DNA of 14,859 bases from Methanosarcina sp. (GCA_013331265.1 DUGS01000176.1:38490-53348); one strand, 5' to 3'; numbered from the stretch's first letter, positions 6,199-14,144 are shown. Notes: generated by a model not told the origin, from the sequence alone. Program-made: numbers and translations.

Positions 6199-9100
6199 AT
6201 GAAAAAAGCTAGTCTGAAAATAATAACAGGAATTCTACTGCTTGGGCTATTCTGCGGGGTTGCATGGGCAGTTCCCGACTTAGGAAGTTTTTCCCCGACA
6301 TCAGACCCTACATCAAAAGTAGGTCAGAATCAGGAATTCACAATCAATACAAATGAAACATGTAATATAACATGGTACGTCAACGATTCCATGGTGAAAA
6401 ACTCGGCAATAAATGTCAATACGGATACATATTCGAACAATACGGCACTTGCAGGAAGCTATAAGGTCAGAGCAGACGCCCAGAATGTAAACGGAACAGT
6501 ACAGAAAGAGTGGACGTGGACGGTAGAAAGTGAAGGGCTTAACATCCAGAGCTTTTCCCCGACATCGGATCCTGCATCTAATGTAAGTCAGAATCAGGAA
6601 TTCTCAATCAACACAAACCAGCTCTGTAATATAACATGGTACGTCAACGGTGCCATGGTGAAAAACTCGGCAATAAATGTCAATAAGGATACATATTCGA
6701 ACAACACGACACTTGCAGGAAGCTATAAGGTCAGAGCAGACGCCCAGAATGCAAATGGAACAGTACAGAAAGAGTGGACATGGACGGTAGAAAGTGAAGG
6801 GCTTAACATCCAGAGCTTTTCCCCAACATCGGATCCTGCATCTAATGTAGGTCAGAATCAGGAATTCACAATCAACACAAACCAGCTCTGTAATATAACA
6901 TGGTACGTCAACGGTGCCATGGTGAAAAACTCGGCAACAAATGTCAATGCGGACACATATTCGAACAATACGACACTTGCAGGAAGTTATAAGGTCAGAG
7001 CAGACGCCCAGAATGCAAATGGAACAGTACAGAAAGAGTGGACATGGACAGTAGGAACAACCGGCGTACCTGTCAGTGTTAATCCCTCAGAAGGACCGGT
7101 AAATATACCTCAGGGAGGATCCCAGACCTTCTATGTAAATTCTACAAACAGCCAGAACGTCAAAGTAGAGTGGTTTGTCAATAACGAAACGAAGGGATCA
7201 CAGGAAGGAACTTACTCCTCATACCTATTTAATGGAACGACTGCCGGCAGCTACACTCTTAAAGCGGTGGTCACCGCCCCCAATTATGATTCATCAACAA
7301 AAACATGGACAGTGAATGTCCAGGATAAGTATTATTCAAGCGGAAACAGGATCTGGGAAGATGGAATGGGCACTACCTACACATGGAATGCCCAGAGTTT
7401 CTCAGGCTTCTATTATGACCTTGATTCTGGAGTGTCTTCTGAAGAGATGACCATCAAGGATATAAAAAGAAACATAAAAGAAGGGGACATCGAGTACAGT
7501 ACAAGACCTACTGAAACCGACTTTGAACACGGGAAATGGGGTTCATATCAGATAATAGGATTCATGGCAGAGAAGTACTTCGCAGGCTACAGTAAAAGCA
7601 ACTCCACTGTTATAGGGGATGACGTAAGCCTGATATCCGACGGTATACTTTCCAAGATCCTGACCGACAGTGATGATAAAAAATCCGCATATACAGGAGA
7701 TTCCATTGAACTTGAAGATGGTTACTCCCTGAACATTGTGGAAGTCGATGTTAGCGGAAAAAGAGTATGGGTCCAGCTTGAAAAGGATGGAAATGTTGTA
7801 GATGACAACTTCATTACCTCGGACCAAGACTATGTTTATGAAACCGACATCGGAGACGCAGAAGACGTACCAATAATCATAGTACATTTCGGCACGGTTT
7901 TTGCAGGTGAGGAGACTTCGGCTGTGGTCATACAGGGTATCTTCCAGGTCTCAGACACTTATCTGGAACTTGCAAACGGAGATACCTACGGGGAAATGGA
8001 AGTAAAGTCCCTCAGTAGCAGTGAAATAAAAATGGAGAACGGGGACAATATAGGTCTTGACAAGGGTGAAACAATCGACCTTATGGGCAAGATAAAGATT
8101 CAGGTCGCAGATGACGGCAAACTACGCTTTGCCCCGGTCCTTGATACCTCTGAGAAAGGAGTTTATGAACTAAGGGGAACGGTCTACGATAAAGATGCAA
8201 ATGGGAATTCTCTTCCAACATGGACGCCCTACAACTTTGAAGGCTTCTATTATAATATAGATGAGGGAATAGGAACCGAGAAGCTGGAAATTACTAACTT
8301 AAAGGACAGAAATATTCCTGACGGAGCGCTGGTCTACACGTCTTCACCCCAGGCTGTTGAGTTTGAACACGGCGAATGGGGCAATTTCACAGTTGTCGGT
8401 TTCATGGCAAAGAAATACTTTGCAGGATATCCGGATAATGCTGTAAAAGGAAATATTGACGGTGTAAGCCTTCTTTCGGATAAGGTCCTTTCCGAAGTCC
8501 TTACAGACAGCGATGACAAAGAGTCCATGTATTCTGGTTCTGACCTTGTGCTTGAAGAAGGCTATTCTCTGGAAATCAAACAAGTAGATATTAACGGAGA
8601 AAATGTCTGGGTCCAGCTTAAAAAGGACGGAACCGTAGTGGATGAAGAGTTCGTTACTTCTGGCCAGGATTATATTTATGAAGGCACTCTTGGAAAGGCA
8701 GAAGATGTACCAATAATCATAGTACATTTCGGCACGGTTTTCCAAAGCACTGAGACCTCTGCTGTATTCATGCAGGGAATCTTCCAGATCTCGGATAAAT
8801 ACATCGAAGTAAATAATGGAGATACTTTCGATGAGATGGAGGTCACCAGCGTCTCAGAAAGCGGCATTACAATGAAGAATGACGGTGACATCGGGCTTGG
8901 TGAGGACGAAACCGTAGATGTTATGCGCGATATAAAGTTCAAGACGGCTGATGACGATATTCTCAGGTTCTACCCCTTCGTGGAAGTCGAAACTGAAGGT
9001 AACGCCAGCAAAGAACTCAAGATCAACTTACCTAAAGAAATTGTAGTAGGTGATACTTTTGATATCGGAGTAACTGCAGGCGATAAACCGATAGAAGGCA

Positions 9101-9924
9101 TTAATGTCAAGGTCAACGCGACCAGCGCAGGTAAAACCAATGCAGATGGGATTGTTCAGTACACAGCCGAAAAGGAAGGAACTTTCAAGATTACTGCAGA
9201 GAAAGACGGATACACTACGGCAAACAAGAACATGAAAGTTATTCCTCCGAAAGAGAAAATGAGCCTCAATATTACTCCTGAAACAGTATATGTGGGAGAA
9301 ACAATCACAATAGAGGCCTTAAAAACAATAGGAGGAAAGCCAATTGAAGGTATAAACGTCTCAATCGATGGTAATAATATTGGAAAAACCGACTCTAAAG
9401 GAAAGATTAAGTACACAACGGAGGAAGTCGGTAAAATCAAGGTCAGTGCCACAGGAGAGGGCTTCCTTGACAAAAACATTGAGGTCAATGTAAAAGACTA
9501 TGAAGCTATCTTCGAGTTTTCCAACCTGGTAATCAATCCAATAGAAGTCAAAGCCGGAAAGGAAGCAACGATCACTGTTGACGCCGAAAATAAGGGTAAT
9601 GCTGCAGGCGAATATAATGTGGAATTGTTTGTGAATGAAAGTTCAGTTGATTCCCAGAAGATTTCACTTGATGTGGGAGAAAACACAACAGTAACCTTCA
9701 AACATGCCGAAGAGACTCCAGGCACTTATACTGTCAAAGTTGGAGGGCAGGAAGCCACATATACGGTAAAAGAAAAGTCCTCTATGCTGCTTTACTCCCT
9801 GATAGGTATTATCCTGTTATTGACCGGCGGGATAGCTTATATGTTTACGAAGGGCGGCTGGACTGTGGAAACTCTCCAGGCCAAGGTAGACGAACTTGTT
9901 AAGTCAGCAAACCTGAAAAAATAA
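6199..9924 (+). CDS. Large S-layer-type cell-surface protein with Ig-like repeats and C-terminal membrane anchor
   Basis: The 1241-residue protein has a signal peptide (hydrophobic core 8-22, likely cleavage after AWA at 24). Three near-identical 88-residue Ig/PKD-like repeats follow (about 29-290), each with one cysteine in CNITWYVN (C55, C143, C231). A diverged fourth beta-sandwich domain spans about 291-376. Two Methanosarcinales S-layer domains follow (about 378-650 and 651-933), both with FEHG-W, FMA-KYFAGY and EDVPIIIVHFGTVF. Two more domains with a KPIEGINV core (about 935-1018 and 1020-1100) resemble carboxypeptidase-regulatory or invasin-like beta folds. A CARDB-like domain (about 1100-1190), one membrane helix (about 1196-1216) and a short polar tail end the protein. 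Many NxS/T sequons suggest N-glycosylation. The doubled S-layer domain resembles the M. acetivorans S-layer protein, but that protein is much shorter, so this is probably an accessory sheath protein or adhesin. Confidence 0.9.
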   Translation: MKKASLKIITGILLLGLFCGVAWAVPDLGSFSPTSDPTSKVGQNQEFTINTNETCNITWYVNDSMVKNSAINVNTDTYSNNTALAGSYKVRADAQNVNGTVQKEWTWTVESEGLNIQSFSPTSDPASNVSQNQEFSINTNQLCNITWYVNGAMVKNSAINVNKDTYSNNTTLAGSYKVRADAQNANGTVQKEWTWTVESEGLNIQSFSPTSDPASNVGQNQEFTINTNQLCNITWYVNGAMVKNSATNVNADTYSNNTTLAGSYKVRADAQNANGTVQKEWTWTVGTTGVPVSVNPSEGPVNIPQGGSQTFYVNSTNSQNVKVEWFVNNETKGSQEGTYSSYLFNGTTAGSYTLKAVVTAPNYDSSTKTWTVNVQDKYYSSGNRIWEDGMGTTYTWNAQSFSGFYYDLDSGVSSEEMTIKDIKRNIKEGDIEYSTRPTETDFEHGKWGSYQIIGFMAEKYFAGYSKSNSTVIGDDVSLISDGILSKILTDSDDKKSAYTGDSIELEDGYSLNIVEVDVSGKRVWVQLEKDGNVVDDNFITSDQDYVYETDIGDAEDVPIIIVHFGTVFAGEETSAVVIQGIFQVSDTYLELANGDTYGEMEVKSLSSSEIKMENGDNIGLDKGETIDLMGKIKIQVADDGKLRFAPVLDTSEKGVYELRGTVYDKDANGNSLPTWTPYNFEGFYYNIDEGIGTEKLEITNLKDRNIPDGALVYTSSPQAVEFEHGEWGNFTVVGFMAKKYFAGYPDNAVKGNIDGVSLLSDKVLSEVLTDSDDKESMYSGSDLVLEEGYSLEIKQVDINGENVWVQLKKDGTVVDEEFVTSGQDYIYEGTLGKAEDVPIIIVHFGTVFQSTETSAVFMQGIFQISDKYIEVNNGDTFDEMEVTSVSESGITMKNDGDIGLGEDETVDVMRDIKFKTADDDILRFYPFVEVETEGNASKELKINLPKEIVVGDTFDIGVTAGDKPIEGINVKVNATSAGKTNADGIVQYTAEKEGTFKITAEKDGYTTANKNMKVIPPKEKMSLNITPETVYVGETITIEALKTIGGKPIEGINVSIDGNNIGKTDSKGKIKYTTEEVGKIKVSATGEGFLDKNIEVNVKDYEAIFEFSNLVINPIEVKAGKEATITVDAENKGNAAGEYNVELFVNESSVDSQKISLDVGENTTVTFKHAEETPGTYTVKVGGQEATYTVKEKSSMLLYSLIGIILLLTGGIAYMFTKGGWTVETLQAKVDELVKSANLKK
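6283..7065 (+). repeat. Three 264-bp tandem repeats in the surface-protein gene
   Basis: Units start near 6283, 6547 and 6811, with a period of 264 bases (88 residues) measured from the shared TTTTCCCC. Units 2 and 3 differ at only about a dozen positions over roughly 240 bases, including synonymous ones; unit 1 is more diverged. The pattern suggests stepwise duplication or gene conversion, as in adhesin-type proteins that vary repeat number. Confidence 0.93.
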
Positions 9925-9978
9925 AAACGACAAAAAACTGAGAAAAAAGGAAATTCAAACGAAAAAGAAACTTAAATT

Positions 9979-10018
9979 CCCGTGTTTTTCATTTAACGCG
10001 GGCCTCTTTTCTATTTTT
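9979..10018. terminator. Bidirectional terminator between the surface-protein gene and the HTH regulator
   Basis: CCCGTGTT (9979-9986) pairs with AACGCGGG (9995-10002), 8 pairs with one G-U, loop TTTCATTT. On the plus strand a pyrimidine tail CCTCTTTTCTATTTTT follows. On the minus strand the hairpin is followed by a T-rich AATTTAAGTTTCTTTTTC. It lies between converging stop codons, so it can serve both genes. Confidence 0.7.
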
Positions 10019-10032
10019 GAAGATACTAAGTT

Positions 10033-10554
10033 TTAGTCCATTTTTCTAATCGCACGTTCGATGGCATCTATCAGGCTGTTCTTCGGGGCAATGGTTGTAA
10101 CAGGGATATTCAGGATTTTTTCCACAGTAGGGCCCACGATGGGGGCACAGACCAGGGCTTTTGCCCCGTCCCTTTCGGCATTTACGGCTGAGATAATTGC
10201 ATCTTCCATAGAGGTTGCCGAGTACTCCCTGATGGTGACAAGCCTGCCGCCAATCTTTTTCTTTGTTTCCACAATATTGTCAAGTACAGATCTGGCTGCA
10301 ATCACAGCGATAAATTCTCCACTATCGGACTCCTTTATATCACGGATCGTTTTTACAATCTGGCGAAGAGTTTTTATGTTAGGGTCCCGGTTACCCGATA
10401 GGATCTTATAGAGGGTGCTCGGGGGGATGTTCGCCTTTTTCGCAAAATCCACCGCAGTCAGGTTAAGGTCTTCCTTAATAACAGCGGAGAGTGTTTTCTG
10501 AAACACTTCGTCGGACTCAAATGCGGATTTTATGACCTTGTCTGCAACGTTCAT
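10033..10554 (-). CDS. XRE-type helix-turn-helix transcriptional regulator
   Basis: The protein has 173 residues from the ATG at 10554. A helix-turn-helix lies at about residues 30-60 (TAVDFAKKANIPPSTLYKILSG in two halves, then NRDPNIKTLRQIVKTIRDI). The C-terminal half, ending GAKALVCAPIVGPTVEKIL and a terminal alpha-helix, looks like a small alpha/beta sensing or dimerisation domain that I do not recognise. I prefer ATG 10554 because AGAGGT lies 8 bases before it; the in-frame TTG at 10563 overlaps that ribosome binding site and would add only three residues. The gene is divergent from the importer at 10936, and GTAAA/TTTAC half-sites sit just before its start, suggesting self-regulation and perhaps control of the importer. 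Its ligand is unknown. Confidence 0.82.
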   Translation of the reverse strand: MNVADKVIKSAFESDEVFQKTLSAVIKEDLNLTAVDFAKKANIPPSTLYKILSGNRDPNIKTLRQIVKTIRDIKESDSGEFIAVIAARSVLDNIVETKKKIGGRLVTIREYSATSMEDAIISAVNAERDGAKALVCAPIVGPTVEKILNIPVTTIAPKNSLIDAIERAIRKMD

Positions 10555-10571
10555 TAAATTCAACCTCTGAT

Positions 10572-10615
10572 CCTGTAAATAATTTTAATAAATACGATGA
10601 TTTACGTTTTACAGG
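10572..10615. promoter_or_regulatory. Inverted-repeat operator candidate before the HTH regulator
   Basis: CCTGTAAA (10572-10579) and TTTACAGG (10608-10615) are a perfect 8-bp inverted repeat with 28 bases between them, and another TTTAC lies at 10601-10605. The three half-sites occupy the promoter position of the minus-strand regulator gene (start 10554). This suggests binding of a dimeric regulator, most simply the product of the adjacent gene. The role is inferred. Confidence 0.45.
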
Positions 10616-10690
10616 AGTTTTATTCCTAAATGAGAAATATGTCCCGAAGTATTAATACATTTGGGTCATAATTAGAAGGCATTTGAGAAA

Positions 10691-10700
10691 GTATATATAG
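10691..10700 (+). promoter_or_regulatory. TATA box for the ABC importer
   Basis: GTATATATAG is a good archaeal TATA element in the spacer between the divergent genes. Initiation about 25 bases downstream would leave a leader of roughly 210 bases before the lipoprotein gene, containing the small open frame at 10781. Within that leader, TGGCTT (10792-10797) can pair with AAGCCA (10816-10821) around a palindrome ACAAATTTGT (10803-10812). Confidence 0.45.
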
Positions 10701-10780
10701 CAAATTTCGAAGAGTATTAGCACGTAAGAGACTGTTCTTAATTTACATGGGAACTAGTCTTTCAAGCAAGAAATGAAAGA

Positions 10781-10888
10781 ATGGGAGAGGATGGCTTTTT
10801 GAACAAATTTGTAATAAGCCAGCAAAAGGGGGAGAAAAATCCGCAAGATTTTCCCGAAGAGAAACCTGTCCCAGTAGATCTTATTTAG
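10781..10888 (+). CDS. Possible 35-residue leader peptide upstream of the ABC importer
   Basis: The ATG at 10781 opens 35 codons ending at TAG 10886-10888, 47 bases before the lipoprotein gene. The translation begins MGEDGFLNKFVISQQKGEK and ends EEKPVPVDLI. It is hydrophilic, with mixed composition unlike the surrounding AT-rich spacer, and reads like protein. The frame is open further upstream to about 10742 but has no other start. There is no clear ribosome binding site (only GAAATGAAAGA). It could be a small protein, a regulatory leader or the end of a decayed gene. I recognise no family. Confidence 0.25.
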   Translation: MGEDGFLNKFVISQQKGEKNPQDFPEEKPVPVDLI

Positions 10889-10935
10889 CATGTGGATCTA
10901 TTATTATCAGAAGAGGCAATTATTGAGGTGAGGTT

Positions 10936-11949
10936 TTGAGAAAATCAAGCATACTTATCCTTACTTTACTGATGGTCGCATCCATCTTTGTATCAGGTTG
11001 TGCATCCAATAAAGGCACAAATGAGAATGTAACAGAGACTCCTACAATTACTGAACTGAACTTCGGCTACCAGCCGAGTACTCATCAGATTGCATACATG
11101 ACTGCTTATGAGAAAGGATGGTGGAAGGAAGATCTTGCACCTAACGGAATTAAAAAAATAAACGAATACCAGTTTCCGACAGGTGCCCCCGAAATGCAGG
11201 CTATGATGGCGGGAGACCTTGACGTAGCCTACGTTGGAGCAGCACCAGCTATTACAGCCCTCAGCCAGGGTCTTGATGCAAAGATCGTTGAACCTGTACA
11301 GATAAACGGTTCAAGTCTTGTCCTCAGGCCAGAGCATGAGTATAAAAGCCCAAAAGACCTTAAGGGGCTTAAAATTGCTACTTTCCCGACAGCAACAATT
11401 CAGGACACCCTGCTCAGAGAATGGCTCAAACAAAATGGACTTAACCCTGAAAAAGACGTGACAATTGTTGGGATGACTCCAGGAGATGCTGTTACAGCTA
11501 TTTCAGCCAAACAGGTCGATGCAGTCTTCCTGCCTCATCCATCCCCTACCATTATTGAAAAAGAAGGCAATGGGCGTACTATTGTACAGTCTGGAGAAAT
11601 GAGTCCGAACCATGCCTGCTGCGTACTCCTGGTAAGTGGAAAACTTATTAGAGAGCATCCAGATATTGTGGAGCAGATTGTAAAGACTCATATCAATGCA
11701 ACTGAGTACAACAAGGCACATGTGGACGAAGCTGCTCAAATATATTCCAACAAAACTACAGAAAATGTAGATACTATAAAGACTTCTCTTAAGGAATGGG
11801 ATGGAAAATGGATCACAGATCCTGCAATAATTGAGAATTCATCTGTCAATTATGCAAACGTTCAGTATGAACTCGGGTACATCCAGAAACCTCTAACAGA
11901 AGAAGAAATATTCAATACTAGCTTTTACGAAGCAGCTGTAAATGAATAA
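10936..11949 (+). CDS. ABC transporter substrate-binding lipoprotein (SsuA/TauA/NitT type)
   Basis: The 337-residue exported protein binds the transported solute outside the membrane. A signal sequence ends in the lipobox VSGC, with Cys22 the likely lipidated residue. The mature part has the two-lobe NMT1/SsuA-like pattern: FGYQPSTHQIAYMTAYEKGWW at its front, GAPEMQAMMAGDLDVAYVG, then SPKDLKGLKIA and QVDAVFLPHPSP, and a double cysteine in HACCVLLVSG. The start is TTG, chosen because the strong GAGGTGAGG (10925-10933) lies just before it and because it gives a complete signal sequence. Permease and ATPase genes follow. The family takes up sulfonates, taurine, nitrate, or pyrimidine precursors of thiamine; the substrate cannot be read from sequence. 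Confidence 0.9.
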   Translation: MRKSSILILTLLMVASIFVSGCASNKGTNENVTETPTITELNFGYQPSTHQIAYMTAYEKGWWKEDLAPNGIKKINEYQFPTGAPEMQAMMAGDLDVAYVGAAPAITALSQGLDAKIVEPVQINGSSLVLRPEHEYKSPKDLKGLKIATFPTATIQDTLLREWLKQNGLNPEKDVTIVGMTPGDAVTAISAKQVDAVFLPHPSPTIIEKEGNGRTIVQSGEMSPNHACCVLLVSGKLIREHPDIVEQIVKTHINATEYNKAHVDEAAQIYSNKTTENVDTIKTSLKEWDGKWITDPAIIENSSVNYANVQYELGYIQKPLTEEEIFNTSFYEAAVNE

Positions 11950-11979
11950 TAAAAAAGAATGCTAAAATAAATATTTAAA

Positions 11980-12051
11980 GAAGTTCAACTGCCTCGGCTA
12001 TTAAAAGGGGCAGTTTTGAACTTCAATCTGTTCTAAAAATGGAAAACTGCC
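11980..12051 (+). promoter_or_regulatory. Two competing hairpins between lipoprotein and permease genes
   Basis: GAAGTTCAACTGCC (11980-11993) pairs with GGCAGTTTTGAACTTC (12009-12024): 14 pairs with a 2-base bulge. GGCAGTTTT (12009-12017) can pair instead with AAAACTGCC (12043-12051), 9 perfect pairs. Only one structure can form at a time. Neither has a strong T-run after it, so termination is less likely than protection of the upstream message from 3' decay or control of permease translation. The permease ATG at 12088 has no visible ribosome binding site. Confidence 0.5.
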
Positions 12052-12087
12052 GGAAAGATAAAAAACTAATAATCCTTTTAATTAGAC

Positions 12088-12876
12088 ATGAAAATTAATT
12101 TCGTAAAAACAATCGAAGAAAAAGGCGTTGAAGCATTATCACTTATATTCGTAGTTGCTATATGGCAGCTTGTAGCGGATATGATCGTACAGAACAAACT
12201 GCTTCTGCCGAGTTTTTATGATGTGGTAATCTCTTTTTCCGTGATTGTGAAAAATGGACTGCTTTATACTGATATGCTGACAAGTTTACTTCATTTTTCA
12301 ATTGGTATCGTGGCTGCATTTATACTTGGCATTCCTCTGGGAATAGCCATGGGATGGTTCAAAACGGCAAACAGGGCATTAGACCCCATAATAGAAATCC
12401 TGCGTCCGATTCCTCCTCTTGCCTGGATTCCTTTTGCAATAGTATGGTTTGGGCTTACACATCAAGCAGCAGGTTTTGTTGTGTTTGCAGGAATGATCTT
12501 TCCTATTATCATTAATACCTATACTGGTTTCAAAAATGTACCCAGGGTTTATGTTGAGGCAGCAAAGGTTCTCGGCTGTACCCGGAACGTAGACCTCATC
12601 CGCTTTATTGCAATACCCTCAGCCTTGCCTTCAATTGCTGCAGGGATCAGAATTGCAATGGGTGTAGGCTGGATGTGCCTTGTAGCAGCAGAGATGTTTG
12701 GAGTAAGCAACACAGGGCTTGGGTACCAGATATGGCACAATTACTACCTTCATAGAATGGATTTCGTGCTTGTATATATGCTCCTGCTGGGGTTCATAGG
12801 TCTTTTCATAGACCGCTTCTTCAGATACTACGTGGATGAAAAACTGCTCAGATGGAAGTCAGGGACTGTGATGTAA
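12088..12876 (+). CDS. ABC transporter permease (SsuC/TauC type)
   Basis: The 262-residue integral membrane protein forms the import channel with the adjacent lipoprotein and ATPase. It has about six hydrophobic segments (starting near residues 15, 65, 110, 130, 190 and 225). The cytoplasmic EAA loop that contacts the ATPase reads EAAKVLGCTRNVDLIRFIAIP, near residues 157-177. Length and the PIPPLAWIPFAIVWFG segment are typical of the nitrate/sulfonate/taurine permeases. The gene is separated from the lipoprotein gene by 138 bases holding competing hairpins and stops 2 bases before the ATPase start. The ATG is the only sensible start but lacks a Shine-Dalgarno element. Confidence 0.93.
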   Translation: MKINFVKTIEEKGVEALSLIFVVAIWQLVADMIVQNKLLLPSFYDVVISFSVIVKNGLLYTDMLTSLLHFSIGIVAAFILGIPLGIAMGWFKTANRALDPIIEILRPIPPLAWIPFAIVWFGLTHQAAGFVVFAGMIFPIIINTYTGFKNVPRVYVEAAKVLGCTRNVDLIRFIAIPSALPSIAAGIRIAMGVGWMCLVAAEMFGVSNTGLGYQIWHNYYLHRMDFVLVYMLLLGFIGLFIDRFFRYYVDEKLLRWKSGTVM

Positions 12877-12878
12877 AA

Positions 12879-13643
12879 ATGGGTAGATTAAATATAAAAA
12901 ACGTTTCGCGTATCTTCGCCAAAAAAGAAGATGGGTCCGGGACCGAAGCTCTGCATGATATAAGTTTTGATGTGCAGGATGGAGAGTTTATCTGCCTCCT
13001 CGGACCTTCGGGCTGTGGGAAGACAACGCTGCTTCGAATAACTGCAGGGCTTGAGACCCTGACCTCAGGAGAAATAACACTCAATGGGGTTCCTATAACA
13101 GGCCCTGACCCTAAAAGAGGTATGGTTTTCCAGCAATATTCCCTCTTTCCCTGGAGAACCGTTATAGACAATATCACTTTTGGGCTGGAAATGCAGGGAA
13201 TTAAAAAGGACGAAGCTCGGAAGCAGGTGGAAAAGTATCTGGAACTTGTGGGCCTGGGCCAGTTTAAAAACAGCTACCCACATGAGCTGTCAGGAGGTAT
13301 GCAGCAGAGAGCAGCCATTGCAAGAGCCCTTGCTAATGAGCCCGAAGTCCTGCTTATGGACGAACCATTCGGAGCTCTTGACGCTCAGACTCGAAACATA
13401 CTCCAGGATGAACTCCTGAAGATATGGGAACAAAAACATGTGACATTCCTGTTTGTAACTCACAGCGTGGACGAAGCTGTAGTCCTCTCTGACAGGATAA
13501 TAGTTATGACCTCAAGACCAGGAAGGATAAAGGAAATCGTAAAAGTGGAATTACCCCGCCCGCGAAGCCGAACCAGTCCGGAAGTAAATCGCTTAAGGGA
13601 CCGCATCCTCAAACTTCTGGAAGAGGAACGTTTCAGCAGATGA
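12879..13643 (+). CDS. ABC transporter ATP-binding protein (SsuB/TauB type)
   Basis: The 254-residue ATPase drives import. All nucleotide-binding motifs are present: Walker A GPSGCGKTT (about residues 43-50), a Q-loop in VFQQYSLFPWRTV, the signature LSGGMQQR, Walker B VLLMDEP with the D-loop GALD, and the switch histidine in FVTHSVDEAV. The C terminus (RPGRIKEIVKVELPRPR) is typical of the nitrate/sulfonate/taurine group. I prefer ATG 12879, 2 bases after the permease stop, which gives the usual N terminus (MGRLNIKNVSRIF) and translational coupling, with GTGAT a few bases upstream. An in-frame ATG at 12852 would overlap the permease and add nine residues. Confidence 0.94.
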   Translation: MGRLNIKNVSRIFAKKEDGSGTEALHDISFDVQDGEFICLLGPSGCGKTTLLRITAGLETLTSGEITLNGVPITGPDPKRGMVFQQYSLFPWRTVIDNITFGLEMQGIKKDEARKQVEKYLELVGLGQFKNSYPHELSGGMQQRAAIARALANEPEVLLMDEPFGALDAQTRNILQDELLKIWEQKHVTFLFVTHSVDEAVVLSDRIIVMTSRPGRIKEIVKVELPRPRSRTSPEVNRLRDRILKLLEEERFSR

Positions 13644-13678
13644 TTTGTTTTAAAAAATACAAAATAAGTCTTGAACGA

Positions 13679-13698
13679 GCCGAAAATCATTTTTCGGC
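13679..13698. terminator. Perfect 8-bp hairpin between converging genes
   Basis: GCCGAAAA (13679-13686) pairs with TTTTCGGC (13691-13698), loop TCAT. The loop contains the stop codon of the minus-strand gene (13687-13689). On the minus strand the stem is followed by TCGTTCAAG and later T-rich DNA (TTATTTTGTATTTTTT), so it best fits termination of the bactofilin-like gene. It may also protect the end of the importer message. Confidence 0.5.
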
Positions 13699-14115
13699 CC
13701 GGACAATTACTTTTGTCAATGGCTCTACTTTTCTCACAGTAACCTTTCCCACAAGCTCAAGAGTTCCTCCAGCTTTTACTGAACCGATAGAGCAGCCAGG
13801 CCTTACACGGATATCCCCTTCGCAAGCTGCAATATTTATCCTTGCTCCGTCAAGAAGAACAAGTTCGGAAACTGTTTCTATATTACCCAGTACTTTTGCT
13901 GTTGCACAGACGAAGGCACTTTCGGCTTTCACATTGCCCTGAACAATCGAACCTTTCCCGAGTTCAAGCCTGCCAGATACTATGAGATTTTTCCAGAACT
14001 TCACTTCCTGCCCAACAATAACGTTTCCGTCCAGCACAACATCTTCTTCCAGAAAAGCCCTTTTTTCAATCACAAAAGTGTTGGACCGGGGGTGGTACTT
14101 GATAAAACGCATCAC
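13687..14115 (-). CDS. Bactofilin-like polymer-forming beta-helix protein
   Basis: The 142-residue protein has a short polar N terminus (about 20 residues) followed by short hydrophobic strands alternating with glycine or asparagine turns: VVLDGNVIVGQEVKFW, LIVSGRLELGKGSIVQGNV, VLGNIETVSELVLLDGARI, GCSIGSVKAGGTLELVG. This periodicity fits the right-handed beta-helix of bactofilins, which polymerise into cytoskeletal filaments; left-handed hexapeptide acyltransferases look similar but lack its catalytic histidine here. No signal peptide or membrane segment is seen. The start is GTG 14115 immediately followed by ATG 14112; GGAGTGAT lies 5 bases before the GTG, 8 before the ATG, so either could be used. 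The gene is monocistronic, converging on the importer ATPase. Function in archaea is largely unknown. Confidence 0.6.
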   Translation of the reverse strand: MMRFIKYHPRSNTFVIEKRAFLEEDVVLDGNVIVGQEVKFWKNLIVSGRLELGKGSIVQGNVKAESAFVCATAKVLGNIETVSELVLLDGARINIAACEGDIRVRPGCSIGSVKAGGTLELVGKVTVRKVEPLTKVIVRAEK

Positions 14116-14126
14116 TAGAAATCACT

Positions 14127-14144
14127 CCGGGATACTGTCCCCGG
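14127..14144 (-). promoter_or_regulatory. Hairpin next to the ribosome binding site of the bactofilin-like gene
   Basis: CCGGG (14127-14131) and CCCGG (14140-14144) form a 5-pair GC stem with an 8-base loop in the minus-strand leader. The stem takes in the first two Gs of the GGAGTGAT ribosome binding site, so folding could lower translation. The stem is short but all GC. Confidence 0.3.

Noticed and set aside
10773..10802. Nine-codon frame starting ATG at 10773 in the importer leader
   Set aside because: Too short to judge, no ribosome binding site, and it overlaps the longer 35-codon frame.
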